In this document: piece by piece, positions 8,346 through 18,043 of the stretch | Numbering within the stretch: the stretch's first letter is position 1 | Layout: each line of letters opens with the position of its first letter | DNA from: an uncultured Oscillatoriales cyanobacterium | GTDB taxonomy: Bacteria > Cyanobacteriota > Cyanobacteriia > Cyanobacteriales > Microcoleaceae | Length of the DNA stretch: 40,058 bases | Direction: 5' to 3' | Assembly: GCA_903893625.1 (NCBI GenBank) | Contig: CAITND010000058.1 | Location: 1 to 40,058 of the forward strand | Made by a program: the position numbers and the translations under genes | The notes under the pieces: model-generated | Database searches by the model: none | What the model was told of the DNA's origin: nothing | What the model saw: only the letters and a program-made list of their open reading frames with translations

Positions 8346-11300
8346 CTATAGCTTCTTTTTTAGGCTGTCAGTCAGGGTTTCTGTTACTGTTAAAATTTGA
8401 TCAAATTCAAACTCGTCTGCTAATTTTTTGAGGGTTAATGCTAAAACTGAATAGGGTTCGGGGATTTGCTGAATTAACTCAAAAATGCGTTTTTCCTTTG
8501 TACAGAGTACCGCTTCATGAAACTCTTGAATCCAAGCGGGAGGCATTAATACTAAACAGTCTAATGTTAAATTAGAAGGATCGGAAATTCCCGACAAATT
8601 TGCGATTAAAGCGTCAGATTTTTCGGATTCTGCATATTCATATTCTAATCCCAAATACTCTGCCATTTTTTCAAAAATAATATGCTCTTGGAAGGGTTTG
8701 CTAACAAAATCATCACATCCCGCTTGCAGAACTTGGGTACGTTCTTCCTCAAACGCATTGGCGGTTATTGCAATAATAATCGGGGAGTTTTCTGGGGTAG
8801 AATTTGCGCGAATGCGACGAGTTGCTTCCCTTCCATTCATCACAGGCATTCGCATATCCATCCAAATTAAATGGGGTTGCCAACTTGACCACAATTCAAC
8901 CGCTTCTTGACCATTTATGGCTTCTCGAACTTCAAACCCCGTCATAGATAACAGTTCAACTAAAACTTGACGATTTTCGACGGCATCTTCAACAATTAAA
9001 ATCCGATAATGGGGTTGTTCTGGTGCTAAACCAACCACTGACTTTTTAGCTGATTGCGGTTGAATATCGCCACTATCGGCTAAACCCGTCTGAATAAAAA
9101 ATCTAACAATTGTTCCTGTTCCTAATAGGCTATTAACGGTAATATTTCCTCCCATCATTTGTACAAATTGTTGACTGATGGGTAACCCTAATCCGGTGCC
9201 TTCTTTGGATTTTCGACCCGTTTCAGTTTGTCCAAAGGCTTCAAATAATAAATCAATTTCTTCTGCGGCAATACCAGGGCCAGTATCTTCAACTTCAAAG
9301 GTAATTTGAACTCGTTCTGGAAGAATGTCTAAGGGTTCTTGATCTTGCCCTTCAGTGGCGTTCAGGACTTCTTGTTTAACTCGAAGAACAATACAGCCAA
9401 CCTCGGTAAATTTAATCGCATTTCCGAGTAAATTAATTAAGACTTGACGAAGTTTACTTTCATCGGTTTTAATATATTGAAACACATTTTGATCTCGTTC
9501 AAAAATTAAGCTTAATCCTTTGGTTTCGGCTTTTAATTCTAGCATTTCTTCTAAACTATTTAATAACCGATAGAGATCAAAACTGGTTTGATTTAATGTC
9601 AGTCGTCCGGCTTCAATTTTAGACATTTCTAAAACATCATTAATCAAATCGAGTAAATGTTCTCCACTGCGTTCAATAATTCGGAGATATTCCTGTTGGG
9701 CTGAACTCAAGCCTGAATTTTTAGCTAAAATTTGAGTAAAGCCTAAAATAGCATTTAAAGGCGTTCTTAATTCATGACTCATATTCGCTAAAAATTCACT
9801 TTTAGCATGGTTGGCAGCATCGGCGGTTTCTTTGGCTTCCTGAATTTGAGCTAATAGTTTGGCTTGTTGAATAGCAACCCCTAACTGATTGGCAACTTGA
9901 GTTAATAAATTCACTTCTCTCGGTTCCCAATCACGGGTATTCGTATGTTGATAAGCTCCCAATAATCCCCATAAAATTTCCCCCACAAATACGGGAACTA
10001 AGATATAAGCCCGGATTTGAAATTTTTCTAAAACCCAGAGATGGGAGAGGGATAAACCAGCATTAAAAATATCATCAATAATTAAATGTTCGTGGTTTTG
10101 ATACTGATCAATTTGGGGGAATTGTAAATGGGTATCTAACCATAAGTTTTTATGTTCCGATTGTTCTAAAGGAATACCTAAAGAGGGCTTAGACTCAAAG
10201 ATAAATTCTCCTCGATGATCGGAAATAAAACGATAGACAACTACGCGATCGCACTGAAGAATTTGTCGGACTTCCTGGGTTGTTGCACTAAAAATTGTAT
10301 CAATATCTAAGGTTTGGCGAATGCGATCAATGACTCGTGCTAAAGCTCGTTCCTGTTCGGCAACTTTTGCCTGTTCTTCTGAACGTTTTTGAGCTTGGGT
10401 TAAGAGTTCTGCTTGTTGTAATGCCACCCCTAACTGTACGGCAATTTTCTGAACAAATTCAATTTCTTTTTTTTGCCATTGACGGGGTGTTGAACATTGA
10501 TGAATACACAATAACCCCCATAATTCATCCCCTTTGAGTAAGGCAACAACTAAATTCGCTTTAATTTGAAATTTATCTAAAAGTTGCACATAACAATCTG
10601 TTAATCCTGCCCGATGAATATCTTGTAAACTTACAATATGATCCATCAAATAATTTGGAGCAAATCTTTCCCCAAAACATTGATCTTCTATCTTCGTTTC
10701 TAATACGGAACAGAAGGGAGATAAAACATTTTCAGAGACAAATTCTCCTAGATTCCAATCGGAATAGAGATCAAATTTAAACACGGCTACTCGATCTGCA
10801 TTTAACAGTTGACGCAGTTCAGATGTTGCCGTTTGAAAAATTGTATTAATATCTAAAGTCCGGCGAATTTTATCAATCACTTGGGCTAAAGCCCGTTCTC
10901 GTTCTGCTTCTTCAACTAAACTTTCCGCTTGACGTCGCAGTTCTGCGTCTAATATAATTTCTAAATCTCGTTTTTGCTGTTCGGTTTGGGCGAGTAATTC
11001 CGCTTGTTGAATGGCAACTCCCAGTTGTCCGCCAATTTGAATTAAAAAATTAATTTCTGATTTTTCCCACTGTCGCGGTTCTTGATTTTGATAGACCGCT
11101 AATAACCCCCATAATTTTTTCCCTTGATAAATCGCAATAATCGCATAAGCTTGGGCTTCATATCGTTCTAAAGCTTGAATATAACAGGCGGAAAAATTGG
11201 CTTTATAAATATCATTGCAAACTCGAAAAACTTCCCCCCTTGTAAAGTCTCCTCCTTGGGTTTCTTGTAAATAACTATCGCTGACCGAAGGATTAGCTAG

Positions 11301-12239
11301 ATATTTAAGACAACATTCACTAATATTGGCTCCAAATTGGGGATCGTGTTTTTGTCCTTCGATTAAAGATTTCCATCCGTCTGTTTTCGATTCAACTAAA
11401 AATTCCCCACTCCAATCAGAATTAAATCGATAAATAACAACCCGATCTGCCTTTAAAAGTTGACAAACTTCTTGGGTTGTTGTGGTAAAAATAGTATTCA
11501 GTTGTAGGGATTGACGAATTTTATTAATAATAGCAGCAACGGCTTTTTCCCGTTCAACCGCTTGATTAACCGCTTGGCTTAAACATTCAGACTGCATTTG
11601 CAACTGATTGACAAATTCGGCGTGTTGCAAAGCCACCCCTAAATGGGTGGCGATTTGTCGCACAAATTCCATTTCCGATTCTTTCCATTCACGAGGGCCA
11701 GAACATTGATGAATACATAATAATCCCCATAATTCTTCCCCTTTCAGTAAGGGGGAAACTAGATTCGCTCTGATTTGAAATTGGGATAACATCTGCACAT
11801 AACAACGGGGTAATGTTAAGGTATAAATATCATCGGATGACCAAATTTTGCCATGAAGATAATAGTTAATATAATGTTCGCCAAAACAATGATCTTGTAT
11901 TTTGGCGGATAACGCCGGACGAAAATTGGGTAAAACATCCTCCGATACAAATTCCCCCCATTGATATTCGGCATCTGGATCAAAGCGATACATCCCCACT
12001 CGATCCGCATTTAACAGTTGACGAACTTCAATGGCTGTAGACTTAAAAATACTATCTAAATCTAAAGATTCTCGAATTTTACTAATCACAGCAAATAAGG
12101 CTTTTTGTTGTGCCACTTGATAGGGTTCTGTACTCTTAATTTGTTCGAGTTGTATAACCCGTTGTCGTAAGCTTTCGATTTCCTGAGTTAACTGTTCATT
12201 CGGAGTTGAATTCATCGGAATTAATGGATTTTCAGACAT
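8346..12239 (-). CDS. Four-GAF hybrid histidine kinase with receiver domain; two GAF domains of DXCF cyanobacteriochrome type
   Basis: The start ATG at 12239 has AGGAAAG six bases upstream and overlaps the upstream regulator gene by 8 bases, giving 1297 residues. Four GAF domains joined by coiled-coil linkers are followed by HisKA (SHELRTP, His822), HATPase ([22 protein letters not shown]) and a receiver ([21 protein letters not shown]). A helical tail without an obvious phosphotransfer histidine ends the protein. GAF1 has DHCF (Cys118) and RCY (Cys146); GAF3 has DQCF (Cys521) and DCY (Cys549). Both pairs are 28 residues apart. GAF2 keeps only the second Cys and GAF4 has neither. The first and third domains may bind a bilin, although the canonical Cys is followed by Tyr, not His. 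The protein is soluble. Confidence 0.88.
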   Translation of the reverse strand: MSENPLIPMNSTPNEQLTQEIESLRQRVIQLEQIKSTEPYQVAQQKALFAVISKIRESLDLDSIFKSTAIEVRQLLNADRVGMYRFDPDAEYQWGEFVSEDVLPNFRPALSAKIQDHCFGEHYINYYLHGKIWSSDDIYTLTLPRCYVQMLSQFQIRANLVSPLLKGEELWGLLCIHQCSGPREWKESEMEFVRQIATHLGVALQHAEFVNQLQMQSECLSQAVNQAVEREKAVAAIINKIRQSLQLNTIFTTTTQEVCQLLKADRVVIYRFNSDWSGEFLVESKTDGWKSLIEGQKHDPQFGANISECCLKYLANPSVSDSYLQETQGGDFTRGEVFRVCNDIYKANFSACYIQALERYEAQAYAIIAIYQGKKLWGLLAVYQNQEPRQWEKSEINFLIQIGGQLGVAIQQAELLAQTEQQKRDLEIILDAELRRQAESLVEEAERERALAQVIDKIRRTLDINTIFQTATSELRQLLNADRVAVFKFDLYSDWNLGEFVSENVLSPFCSVLETKIEDQCFGERFAPNYLMDHIVSLQDIHRAGLTDCYVQLLDKFQIKANLVVALLKGDELWGLLCIHQCSTPRQWQKKEIEFVQKIAVQLGVALQQAELLTQAQKRSEEQAKVAEQERALARVIDRIRQTLDIDTIFSATTQEVRQILQCDRVVVYRFISDHRGEFIFESKPSLGIPLEQSEHKNLWLDTHLQFPQIDQYQNHEHLIIDDIFNAGLSLSHLWVLEKFQIRAYILVPVFVGEILWGLLGAYQHTNTRDWEPREVNLLTQVANQLGVAIQQAKLLAQIQEAKETADAANHAKSEFLANMSHELRTPLNAILGFTQILAKNSGLSSAQQEYLRIIERSGEHLLDLINDVLEMSKIEAGRLTLNQTSFDLYRLLNSLEEMLELKAETKGLSLIFERDQNVFQYIKTDESKLRQVLINLLGNAIKFTEVGCIVLRVKQEVLNATEGQDQEPLDILPERVQITFEVEDTGPGIAAEEIDLLFEAFGQTETGRKSKEGTGLGLPISQQFVQMMGGNITVNSLLGTGTIVRFFIQTGLADSGDIQPQSAKKSVVGLAPEQPHYRILIVEDAVENRQVLVELLSMTGFEVREAINGQEAVELWSSWQPHLIWMDMRMPVMNGREATRRIRANSTPENSPIIIAITANAFEEERTQVLQAGCDDFVSKPFQEHIIFEKMAEYLGLEYEYAESEKSDALIANLSGISDPSNLTLDCLVLMPPAWIQEFHEAVLCTKEKRIFELIQQIPEPYSVLALTLKKLADEFEFDQILTVTETLTDSLKKKL

Positions 12240-13278
12240 AGCTTTCCTGTAGTAAAGTAACAATACAATTGCGACCTTGTTTCTTGGCTTGATAGAGGGC
12301 GCGGTCTGCCCATTCAATTAATAAGCAGGGACTAGAATTTATTTGAGGAATCAGACAGGTAATTCCCAAACTTAAGGTAATATAATCACTGACTTGAGAA
12401 TGGGCGTGAATCAGTTTTAGACATTGGACTTTTTGTTGAATTTTATGGGCGATCGCTTCGGCTTCTCCTAACTCAGTTTGAGGTAAAATAATCCCAAATT
12501 CTTCACCCCCATAACGAGCCACTAAATCCGTTGAACGGGTAATTGCTTGACTAATTGCTTGGGCAATTGCGCGTAAACAATCATCTCCCGCTTGATGACC
12601 ATAAGTGTCATTATAGGATTTGAAATAATCCACATCACACATGATTAAAGATAGGGGTTTTTGTTCAGCAATTAGCCGATCCCATTCCTGTTGTAAATAG
12701 TGATCAAATTGCCGTCGGTTTGCGGTTTGAGTCAGTCCATCCAAATGAGCTAACCGTTGCAATTCTTGGTTAAGTTTCTGGAGTTCTAATTGGGATTCTT
12801 GCAGGGCGGCTTCAATCTTTTTTCGGGCTTTAATTTCTTGTTGTAACCGTTCATTTTGTTCTAATAATTGTTTATGTTGGGTTCGCAGGGTGAGGTGATT
12901 TTTGACTCGCACTAAGACTTCTTCAACCTGAAACGGCTTGGTAATATAATCGACTCCCCCAACACTAAAGGCTTTGATCTTATCTAAAACATGATCTAAA
13001 GCACTAATAAAAATAATCGGAATTTCCGCCGTTAAAGGATCGGATTTGAGGGATTGACAGACTTCATACCCATCAATATCGGGTAACTTAATATCCAGAA
13101 CAATCAAATCCGGTGGGGCTGCTTTTGCTGTTTTTAATGCCATGACTCCTTTCGTCACCCGCCTGACTTCATATTGATGCTCCATTAACATCGTGGATAA
13201 TAGTCTTAAATTATCGGGTTTGTCATCAACTAATAAAATGCTTCCCAAGGAGGATTCCGCATTTGGAAAATAAATCAT
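12232..13278 (-). CDS. PleD-like response regulator, receiver plus GGDEF diguanylate cyclase
   Basis: The 348-residue protein has an N-terminal receiver domain ([10 protein letters not shown], phospho-acceptor in [11 protein letters not shown], lysine in TKPF). A coiled-coil linker near residues 130-175 leads to a GGDEF domain. The signature is GGEEF, and the inhibitory site RSTD lies at the correct spacing before it, so the enzyme should make cyclic-di-GMP and be feedback-inhibited. Its last codons overlap the start of the four-GAF hybrid kinase by 8 bases, which strongly suggests a single transcript and a cognate pair: light or redox sensing kinase, phosphotransfer to the receiver, then cyclase output. 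No Shine-Dalgarno is evident at the start. Confidence 0.92.
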   Translation of the reverse strand: MIYFPNAESSLGSILLVDDKPDNLRLLSTMLMEHQYEVRRVTKGVMALKTAKAAPPDLIVLDIKLPDIDGYEVCQSLKSDPLTAEIPIIFISALDHVLDKIKAFSVGGVDYITKPFQVEEVLVRVKNHLTLRTQHKQLLEQNERLQQEIKARKKIEAALQESQLELQKLNQELQRLAHLDGLTQTANRRQFDHYLQQEWDRLIAEQKPLSLIMCDVDYFKSYNDTYGHQAGDDCLRAIAQAISQAITRSTDLVARYGGEEFGIILPQTELGEAEAIAHKIQQKVQCLKLIHAHSQVSDYITLSLGITCLIPQINSSPCLLIEWADRALYQAKKQGRNCIVTLLQESYV

Positions 13279-13407
13279 TATAAATGGCGGGGAACAGGTT
13301 AGATTGAATTATGAACAGGTTGATATCTGAAATTCGAGGGATTAAAAAAATAAAAACAAATGATCAGTGATCGTTTTGTTTATTTTATCAGAATTCTAAG
13401 CAATTTA

Positions 13408-13437
13408 TTGACAGATTGATATTTCTGAGAATATAAA
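13408..13437 (+). promoter_or_regulatory. Strong sigma-70-like promoter
   Basis: A perfect -35 box TTGACA at 13408-13413 is followed after 18 bases by TATAAA at 13432-13437. The expected transcript start is near 13444. No coding sequence follows at once. An intrinsic terminator lies about 90 bases downstream, so the promoter probably drives a short RNA and not htrA directly. Confidence 0.55.
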
Positions 13438-13443
13438 GGATTA

Positions 13444-13530
13444 ACCCCAATAGAGCCACCTGTTAATGGGCTAACCGGAGCACTGAGTTAGGATTTTAAA
13501 TTAAAAGTCCGTAATTTCACGGATTTTTTT
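13444..13530 (+). ncRNA. Candidate small RNA of about 87 nucleotides
   Basis: The stretch is bounded by a good promoter upstream and a hairpin with a seven-T run downstream, and holds no open frame of use. Inside, TTAACCC at 13441-13447 can pair imperfectly with GGGCTAA, and AGCC can pair with GGCT, so the RNA could form a 5' stem in addition to the terminator stem. I do not recognise it as Yfr1, 6S RNA, SRP RNA or another known family. Alternatives are an attenuated leader of htrA, which starts 149 bases after the terminator, or chance occurrence of the two signals. Confidence 0.42.
13505..13530 (+). terminator. Intrinsic terminator
   Basis: The arms AAGTCCGT and ACGGATTT form an 8-base-pair stem with one G-T pair and a six-base loop, running directly into seven T residues. 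It lies in the noncoding gap 5' of htrA, so it would end the candidate short RNA or attenuate htrA readthrough. Confidence 0.6.
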
Positions 13531-13568
13531 CCCTTCTAAAATACTCAAGCTCTAAAATTTTCATAAGA

Positions 13569-13599
13569 ATGTCATATCTTTGCCACAAGGATGTCATAT
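13569..13599 (+). promoter_or_regulatory. Direct repeat with 22-base spacing upstream of htrA
   Basis: ATGTCATAT occurs at 13569-13577 and again at 13591-13599, exactly 22 bases apart. That is two turns of helix, or two 11-base periods. This spacing is typical of sites for PhoB/OmpR-type response regulators. It lies 80-110 bases before the htrA start codon. The regulator is not identified. Confidence 0.4.
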
Positions 13600-13678
13600 T
13601 CATCCTCTAACTTAAGGAATATCAGGGCAAACAGAAACAGTCCAATCCCTGAAACCCTTATAGATAGAGGTATTAAAT

Positions 13679-14956
13679 ATGAAATCCGATTTTGATTCTG
13701 CTAATTCTTTAGAGTCCCGTCGTTTAGAGTGGACGGACACATCCCACCCCACTCCCCAACCTCCTCGGACACAATCTTTAACATTAGTGGCATTAGGCGT
13801 AGGTTTAGGAGTGGTGGGAATGTCCCTTGTCCCGATCCTGCAACAACGCCCTCAACCCACAACCCCAACGGTGTCCCCGACCTTACCCCCGACCTCGATC
13901 CCATCCTCTGTGGGTTCAACTTCTGGGACAATTGCCGACCCTGACCTGATTACTTCAGTCGTGGAGCAAGTTGGGCCAGCCGTTGTGCGGATTAATGCGA
14001 CAAAAACCGTTGAAAGTCAGGCTCCCGAAGGGTTTAATGATCCCTTTTTTGAACGGTTTTTTGGTTCCCAAATGCCGAATTCTCCTCAACAGCAAATCGT
14101 CAAAGGTTCAGGGTCAGGATTTATTGTTAATTCTAATGGTCGAATTATTACTAATGCTCACGTTGTTGATGGGGCAACAAAGGTGTCAGTTGTTCTCAAA
14201 GATGGTCGTCAATTTGAAGGAAAAGTCATCGGAACTGATCCCGTAACTGATGTTGCGGTGGTTCAAATTGAAGCGGATAATTTACCAACTGTTTCTTTAG
14301 GGAATTCAGACGCATTACAACCGGGGGAATTAGCGATCGCCATTGGTAATCCTTTAGGATTAGATAATACTGTGACCGAGGGAATTATTAGCGCCACAGG
14401 TCGTTCGGGTAGCGAGGTGGGAATTCCTGATAAACGAGTTAGTTTTATTCAAACCGATGCTGCTATTAATCCGGGTAATTCTGGAGGGCCGTTACTCAAT
14501 CAAAAGGGTGAAGTAATTGGGATGAATACGGCAATTATTCAAGGTGCCCAAGGGTTAGGATTTGCCATTCCGATTAACCAAGTTCAACATATTGCGGAGC
14601 AACTTTCTACTACTGGAAAAGTCGAACACCCCTATTTAGGGATTCAGATGGTAACACTTTCTCCTGAAGTGAAAGAAAGTTTAAATCAAGATCCCAATAG
14701 TCCGATTAGTGTGAATGAAGATCAAGGGATATTAATTGTTCGAGTCATGCCTAATTCTCCCGCCCATCAATCAGGATTACGCGCCGGAGATGTGATTGTT
14801 CAAGTAGAAAATAAACCCGTAACCAAAGCCGATGAAGTGCAACAAGCGGTTGAAAATATAACGGTAGGAAGTTCATTAAAAATGCAAATTCAACGCCAAG
14901 GTCAACCCCTCAATTTAGAGGTGAAAACGGCAGCCATCCCTGCAATCAATAATTAG
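13679..14956 (+). CDS. HtrA/Deg family serine protease with one PDZ domain
   Basis: A trypsin-like protease for quality control of envelope or thylakoid-lumen proteins, 425 residues. An AGAGG sequence 8 bases before the ATG supports the start. A single hydrophobic segment lies near residues 32-50 ([19 protein letters not shown]) and acts as signal or anchor, followed by a proline/threonine-rich linker. The catalytic triad is visible: His in TNAHVVDG, Asp in TDVAVVQIE and Ser in GNSGGPLLN. One PDZ domain follows ([18 protein letters not shown]). Cyanobacteria usually have three such genes (htrA, hhoA, hhoB), and I cannot tell which this is. It is preceded by a 22-base-spaced direct repeat and a candidate short RNA, suggesting stress control. 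Confidence 0.92.
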   Translation: MKSDFDSANSLESRRLEWTDTSHPTPQPPRTQSLTLVALGVGLGVVGMSLVPILQQRPQPTTPTVSPTLPPTSIPSSVGSTSGTIADPDLITSVVEQVGPAVVRINATKTVESQAPEGFNDPFFERFFGSQMPNSPQQQIVKGSGSGFIVNSNGRIITNAHVVDGATKVSVVLKDGRQFEGKVIGTDPVTDVAVVQIEADNLPTVSLGNSDALQPGELAIAIGNPLGLDNTVTEGIISATGRSGSEVGIPDKRVSFIQTDAAINPGNSGGPLLNQKGEVIGMNTAIIQGAQGLGFAIPINQVQHIAEQLSTTGKVEHPYLGIQMVTLSPEVKESLNQDPNSPISVNEDQGILIVRVMPNSPAHQSGLRAGDVIVQVENKPVTKADEVQQAVENITVGSSLKMQIQRQGQPLNLEVKTAAIPAINN

Positions 14957-14962
14957 TTGTAG

Positions 14963-15015
14963 GGGCGGGTTCTATACTATCTTTCCTGATTCACAAGATC
15001 TTGATAAACCCGCCC
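14963..15015. repeat. Inverted repeat downstream of htrA
   Basis: GGGCGGGTT at 14963-14971 is perfectly complementary to AACCCGCCC at 15007-15015. The right arm lies inside the first of three 44-base tandem units. The stem would end the htrA transcript side, but no T-run follows, so it is better seen as part of a dispersed palindromic repeat than as a terminator. Confidence 0.6.
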
Positions 15016-15108
15016 ATCAACTATCTTTTTTGATTCACAAGATCTTGATAAACCCGCCCATCAACTATCTTTTTTGATTCACAAGATCTTGATAAACCCG
15101 CCCATCAA
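14977..15108. repeat. Three tandem copies of a 44-base repeat
   Basis: Units start at 14977, 15021 and 15065. Units 2 and 3 are identical, and unit 1 differs at two bases of a T-run. Each unit contains the perfect palindrome CAAGATCTTG and the segment AACCCGCCC. The array lies between the convergent ends of htrA and ureA. There are no unique spacers, so it is not a CRISPR. Confidence 0.9.
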
Positions 15109-15118
15109 CTGTCAATAT

Positions 15119-15421
15119 TTAAACAATGGGATCATGAACTGTGACTAATTTTGTACCATCGGGAAATGTCGCTTCGACCTGGACTTCATGAATCATTTCA
15201 GGAATGCCTTCCATAACCTCTTCCCGCTTCAAAATTGTTTTACCATAACTCATTAATTCAGCAACAGTTCTTCCTTCCCTAGCCCCTTCTAAAATAGCAG
15301 CAGTAATATAGGCAATGGCTTCAGGATAATTCAGTTTTAATCCTTTTTCTTTGCGTCTTTCGGCTAATAAAGCAGCCGTAAAAATTAAAAGTTTATCTTT
15401 TTCTTGGGGAGATAATTGCAT
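15119..15421 (-). CDS. ureA: Urease subunit gamma
   Basis: The 100-residue protein is full length for UreA. Typical stretches are [40 protein letters not shown], and [25 protein letters not shown] lies 8 bases before the start codon. UreA joins UreB and UreC in the nickel enzyme that splits urea to ammonia and carbamate in the cytoplasm. It is the last gene of a minus-strand cluster, 27 bases after ureD. The structural partners ureB and ureC do not follow; a tandem repeat and the convergent htrA gene are found instead. Confidence 0.96.
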   Translation of the reverse strand: MQLSPQEKDKLLIFTAALLAERRKEKGLKLNYPEAIAYITAAILEGAREGRTVAELMSYGKTILKREEVMEGIPEMIHEVQVEATFPDGTKLVTVHDPIV

Positions 15422-15448
15422 AGATAATCCTTGCGGAACTTTAATTCA

Positions 15449-16312
15449 TTAAGTTTGCCAAACACGGGGTTTGACTATCAATTGTCCGGTATAATTTTGA
15501 CGGAGTAACCGCCAAACATCTGTAAACCAGTCTATCACCTCTTGGGTAGAATTTCCGCGATAGCGACAGAGTAATCCTGATATTAATTGAGTTACTCCAG
15601 CTTGACTAGAAGTTTCTCGTTGTTCCCACAGTTGTCGTGTATTTTTAACAATATCTTCAGAAACAGGTTGTCCGACCCAAGTTAAGGTTGCGATCACAGC
15701 TTGTCCTCCTAAACCATGCGGACTATTTAATAGGTCTTCAGTGGCGATAAATCCTTGTCGATCAATCCAAAGTGGGCAGCCCTTTTGCCAGATTTCTGTA
15801 CAGGATTTCCACTGTCCTTGGTTGAAGGTTTCTCCCCTGGCTGTTCGTCCAAATCGGGTAATTTCCCATCCCAAATAACAAGCAGATTCAGCTAAATTAA
15901 CTTGTATATTTTGGCTAAATATTGCGCCCTTAAAAACAATCGTTTCACGGGGAATAAACTCTAAATAGGCGTGTTCCTGAAGGTCAATTTTAATATTTTG
16001 TTGGGCGATTTCTCCTGTACTTCGATAAATTTTACTAGCTGCTGGTGTAGTTAATAAAACTTGAGTTTCCGGTTGTAAATTAATCGTTTGAGATAAGCGA
16101 TCGCCTCCTACCATTCCTCCGGCGGTATGTAATATAATACTATGACAAATCTCTTTTCCTTCTGGATAAAAGGAACGCTGAATTTTTAAAGGAGCTTGAC
16201 TATAAGCTTTAACTAATTGAGTAGAATTACCAATTTTTTGATAGTCTAACTCTAATATTCCTTGCCAGTTAGAGGGTTTTTGTTCTAAATCATGAGATCC
16301 AAAATTAATCAT
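15449..16312 (-). CDS. ureD: Urease accessory protein UreD
   Basis: The 287-residue protein has the UreD hallmarks LHTAGGMVGGDRL, TTPAASKIYRS and YLEFIPRETIVF. UreD forms the platform with UreF and UreG that delivers nickel to apo-urease. It sits between ureG and ureA. The start ATG lacks a clear Shine-Dalgarno, and 16 bases upstream is the left end of a palindromic insert that separates it from ureG. Expression may therefore depend on readthrough of that insert. Confidence 0.95.
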   Translation of the reverse strand: MINFGSHDLEQKPSNWQGILELDYQKIGNSTQLVKAYSQAPLKIQRSFYPEGKEICHSIILHTAGGMVGGDRLSQTINLQPETQVLLTTPAASKIYRSTGEIAQQNIKIDLQEHAYLEFIPRETIVFKGAIFSQNIQVNLAESACYLGWEITRFGRTARGETFNQGQWKSCTEIWQKGCPLWIDRQGFIATEDLLNSPHGLGGQAVIATLTWVGQPVSEDIVKNTRQLWEQRETSSQAGVTQLISGLLCRYRGNSTQEVIDWFTDVWRLLRQNYTGQLIVKPRVWQT

Positions 16313-16327
16313 AATATTAATCTAAAA

Positions 16328-16606
16328 AGTAGTAAGCCCTGAAGGGCTTTCTTACAAAAGGTTAACACTAACTACAACCTTGATCTATAGCAATCCTAAA
16401 TGATTTGTGAAAAAGTTCTGTAGGGGTTTGGTTTCCAAACCCTCTTTGCGCCTGGGTTTGGAGGGACATCACCCCTACGATCAAATATTACAACCTATTT
16501 AGGACTGCTATATTTCCTTATTGCCTATTGCCTTAATTTAATTGGTTATCAGTGTTAGGTTTTGGTGTTGACCGTTAGATGAGAAAGCCCTGAAGGGCTT
16601 ACTACT
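16328..16606. repeat. 279-base insert with 25-base imperfect terminal inverted repeats between ureG and ureD
   Basis: The left arm at 16328-16352 and the right arm at 16582-16606 are reverse complements except at the centre. Each is itself a hairpin built on AAGCCCT-GA-AGGGCTT. The right arm supplies the TAG stop of ureG. A second inverted repeat element lies within, so the whole stretch is nested. It has no reading frame of use and resembles the nonautonomous repeats common in bloom-forming cyanobacteria. Confidence 0.7.
16386..16512. mobile_element. MITE-like element of 127 bases
   Basis: The ends TATAGCAATCCTAAAT (16386-16401) and ATTTAGGACTGCTATA (16497-16512) are inverted copies with one mismatch. 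Inside, a GTAGGGG segment and a CCCCTAC segment, and the words GGTTTGG and CCAAACC, extend the pairing. A related copy starts at 39814, which supports dispersal in the genome. It encodes nothing. Confidence 0.6.
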
Positions 16607-17201
16607 GAATTAAATGGGATTGAATAAATTTAATTATAGCATCTACTCCTTGTTTTGTTTTTAAATTGGTAAATACAAAGGGTTTATTTCCTCGCATTTT
16701 TTTAGCATCTCTTTCCATGACCCCTAAGTCTGCACCCACGAAGGGAGCTAAGTCAATTTTATTAATTACTAATAAATCTGATTTGGTAATTCCTGGCCCC
16801 CCTTTGCGAGGAATTTTATCTCCGGCGGCGACATCAATCACATAAATGGTAATATCCACTAATTCCGGGCTAAAAGTTGCGGCTAAATTATCGCCACCAC
16901 TTTCAACAAATAACAGATCCAAATTTTGAAATTGGGTTTCTAATTGTTCAATAGCAGCTAAATTTAATGAAGCATCTTCTCGAATAGCTGTATGGGGACA
17001 ACCTCCGGTTTCTACTCCTAAAATGCGATCGCTTTCTAAAGCTTGGGAACGGACTAAAAATTGAGCATCTTCTTGAGTATAAATATCATTTGTCACCACC
17101 GCCAATTGATAGGAAGTTCGCATTTCCTTACATAAAACATCAACTAAGGCGGTTTTCCCTGAACCTACAGGGCCAGCAATTCCAACTCGTAAACCAGACA
17201 T
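16602..17201 (-). CDS. ureG: Urease accessory GTPase UreG
   Basis: The 199-residue SIMIBI-class GTPase drives nickel insertion into urease. The Walker A motif [12 protein letters not shown] is near residue 10, the metal-binding motif VETGGCPH (CPH) near 63, the switch region VESGGDNL near 97, and the base-specificity motif INKID near 145. The length is normal. The TAG stop lies in the arm of a palindromic insert, so the last residues may have been changed by that insertion, but SHLIQ is a plausible end. It follows ureF after 50 bases. Confidence 0.97.
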   Translation of the reverse strand: MSGLRVGIAGPVGSGKTALVDVLCKEMRTSYQLAVVTNDIYTQEDAQFLVRSQALESDRILGVETGGCPHTAIREDASLNLAAIEQLETQFQNLDLLFVESGGDNLAATFSPELVDITIYVIDVAAGDKIPRKGGPGITKSDLLVINKIDLAPFVGADLGVMERDAKKMRGNKPFVFTNLKTKQGVDAIIKFIQSHLIQ

Positions 17202-17251
17202 AAAATTAAGGCAAAAATGACTAACTTAATTATATCACAATATTAATGATT

Positions 17252-17950
17252 CTAACTTCTAAATAATCGAGTATATTGGGTTTCATGTGCCATACTTGCT
17301 AAAGCCAACCCCCAATTACAACTGACTAAATCCTCATCTTTTAATTGTAAAATAGTTGTGGCTGTAGCTTCGATTTCTGAATGTAATTGTAACAGTAAGG
17401 TTTGACCCATTGTTTGACCCAAAGGAATCAGTTTGACCCCAGCATTAATTAAGTTAGTCGCCCAACTGTAGAGATATCCCAGTAAGGCATTTTTTAGATC
17501 CAGATCCCAATAGGCTGCACCCAGTCCAAAAGCGATCGCATAATTACAAGGTTTTCCCACTTGTTCAACCCAATTTTTCAAAGGAGGTAACTCTAAATTC
17601 AGAGTTTCTGTTGTTTTAACGGCTTCCAACTTCACTAAAAGCTGTATTAATGTATTCCCCATTTGCCAACTTTGTTGTCGCAGTTCAGCCGTTTCTTTTG
17701 CCGCCGTTGACCATTGATTCCAATAGATAAATTGGTTATATTCTTGATGAATGATGCACCGATAAGCTCGAACCATAACGGCTGATTCTAAACGAATCGC
17801 CCCAAATTTTAAGTCCTGAATTAACCACTGTAATAAAGTCTGGCTATCCGTAATAATTTGAGTTTCAACTAAAGTTTCTAACCCTTCGGAATAACTATAA
17901 GCACCCAAAGGTAAAACAGGACTTGAAAGTTGTAATAAATTTAAAACCAT
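17252..17950 (-). CDS. ureF: Urease accessory protein UreF
   Basis: This all-helical protein of about 232 residues starts at ATG 17950. A TTG two codons earlier is possible but less likely. Family signs are LLQLSSPVLPLGAYSYSEGLE at the N-terminus and the central YLYSWATNLINAGVKLIPLGQ. UreF bridges UreD and UreG and acts as a fidelity gate for nickel insertion. The 173 bases between ureE and ureF hold heptamer tandem repeats. Confidence 0.94.
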   Translation of the reverse strand: MVLNLLQLSSPVLPLGAYSYSEGLETLVETQIITDSQTLLQWLIQDLKFGAIRLESAVMVRAYRCIIHQEYNQFIYWNQWSTAAKETAELRQQSWQMGNTLIQLLVKLEAVKTTETLNLELPPLKNWVEQVGKPCNYAIAFGLGAAYWDLDLKNALLGYLYSWATNLINAGVKLIPLGQTMGQTLLLQLHSEIEATATTILQLKDEDLVSCNWGLALASMAHETQYTRLFRS

Positions 17951-18043
17951 TATCAATAATTAAGGGTTATTGCAATTGTGGCTAACGGTATTTGAAAAAG
18001 ACTAATACAGCAAACCTAAACTGGTATCTGTGTTTTTATCTCT

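Noticed and set aside
14977-15108. Possible CRISPR array
   Set aside because: The whole 44-base unit repeats without unique spacers, and there is no cas gene in the window.
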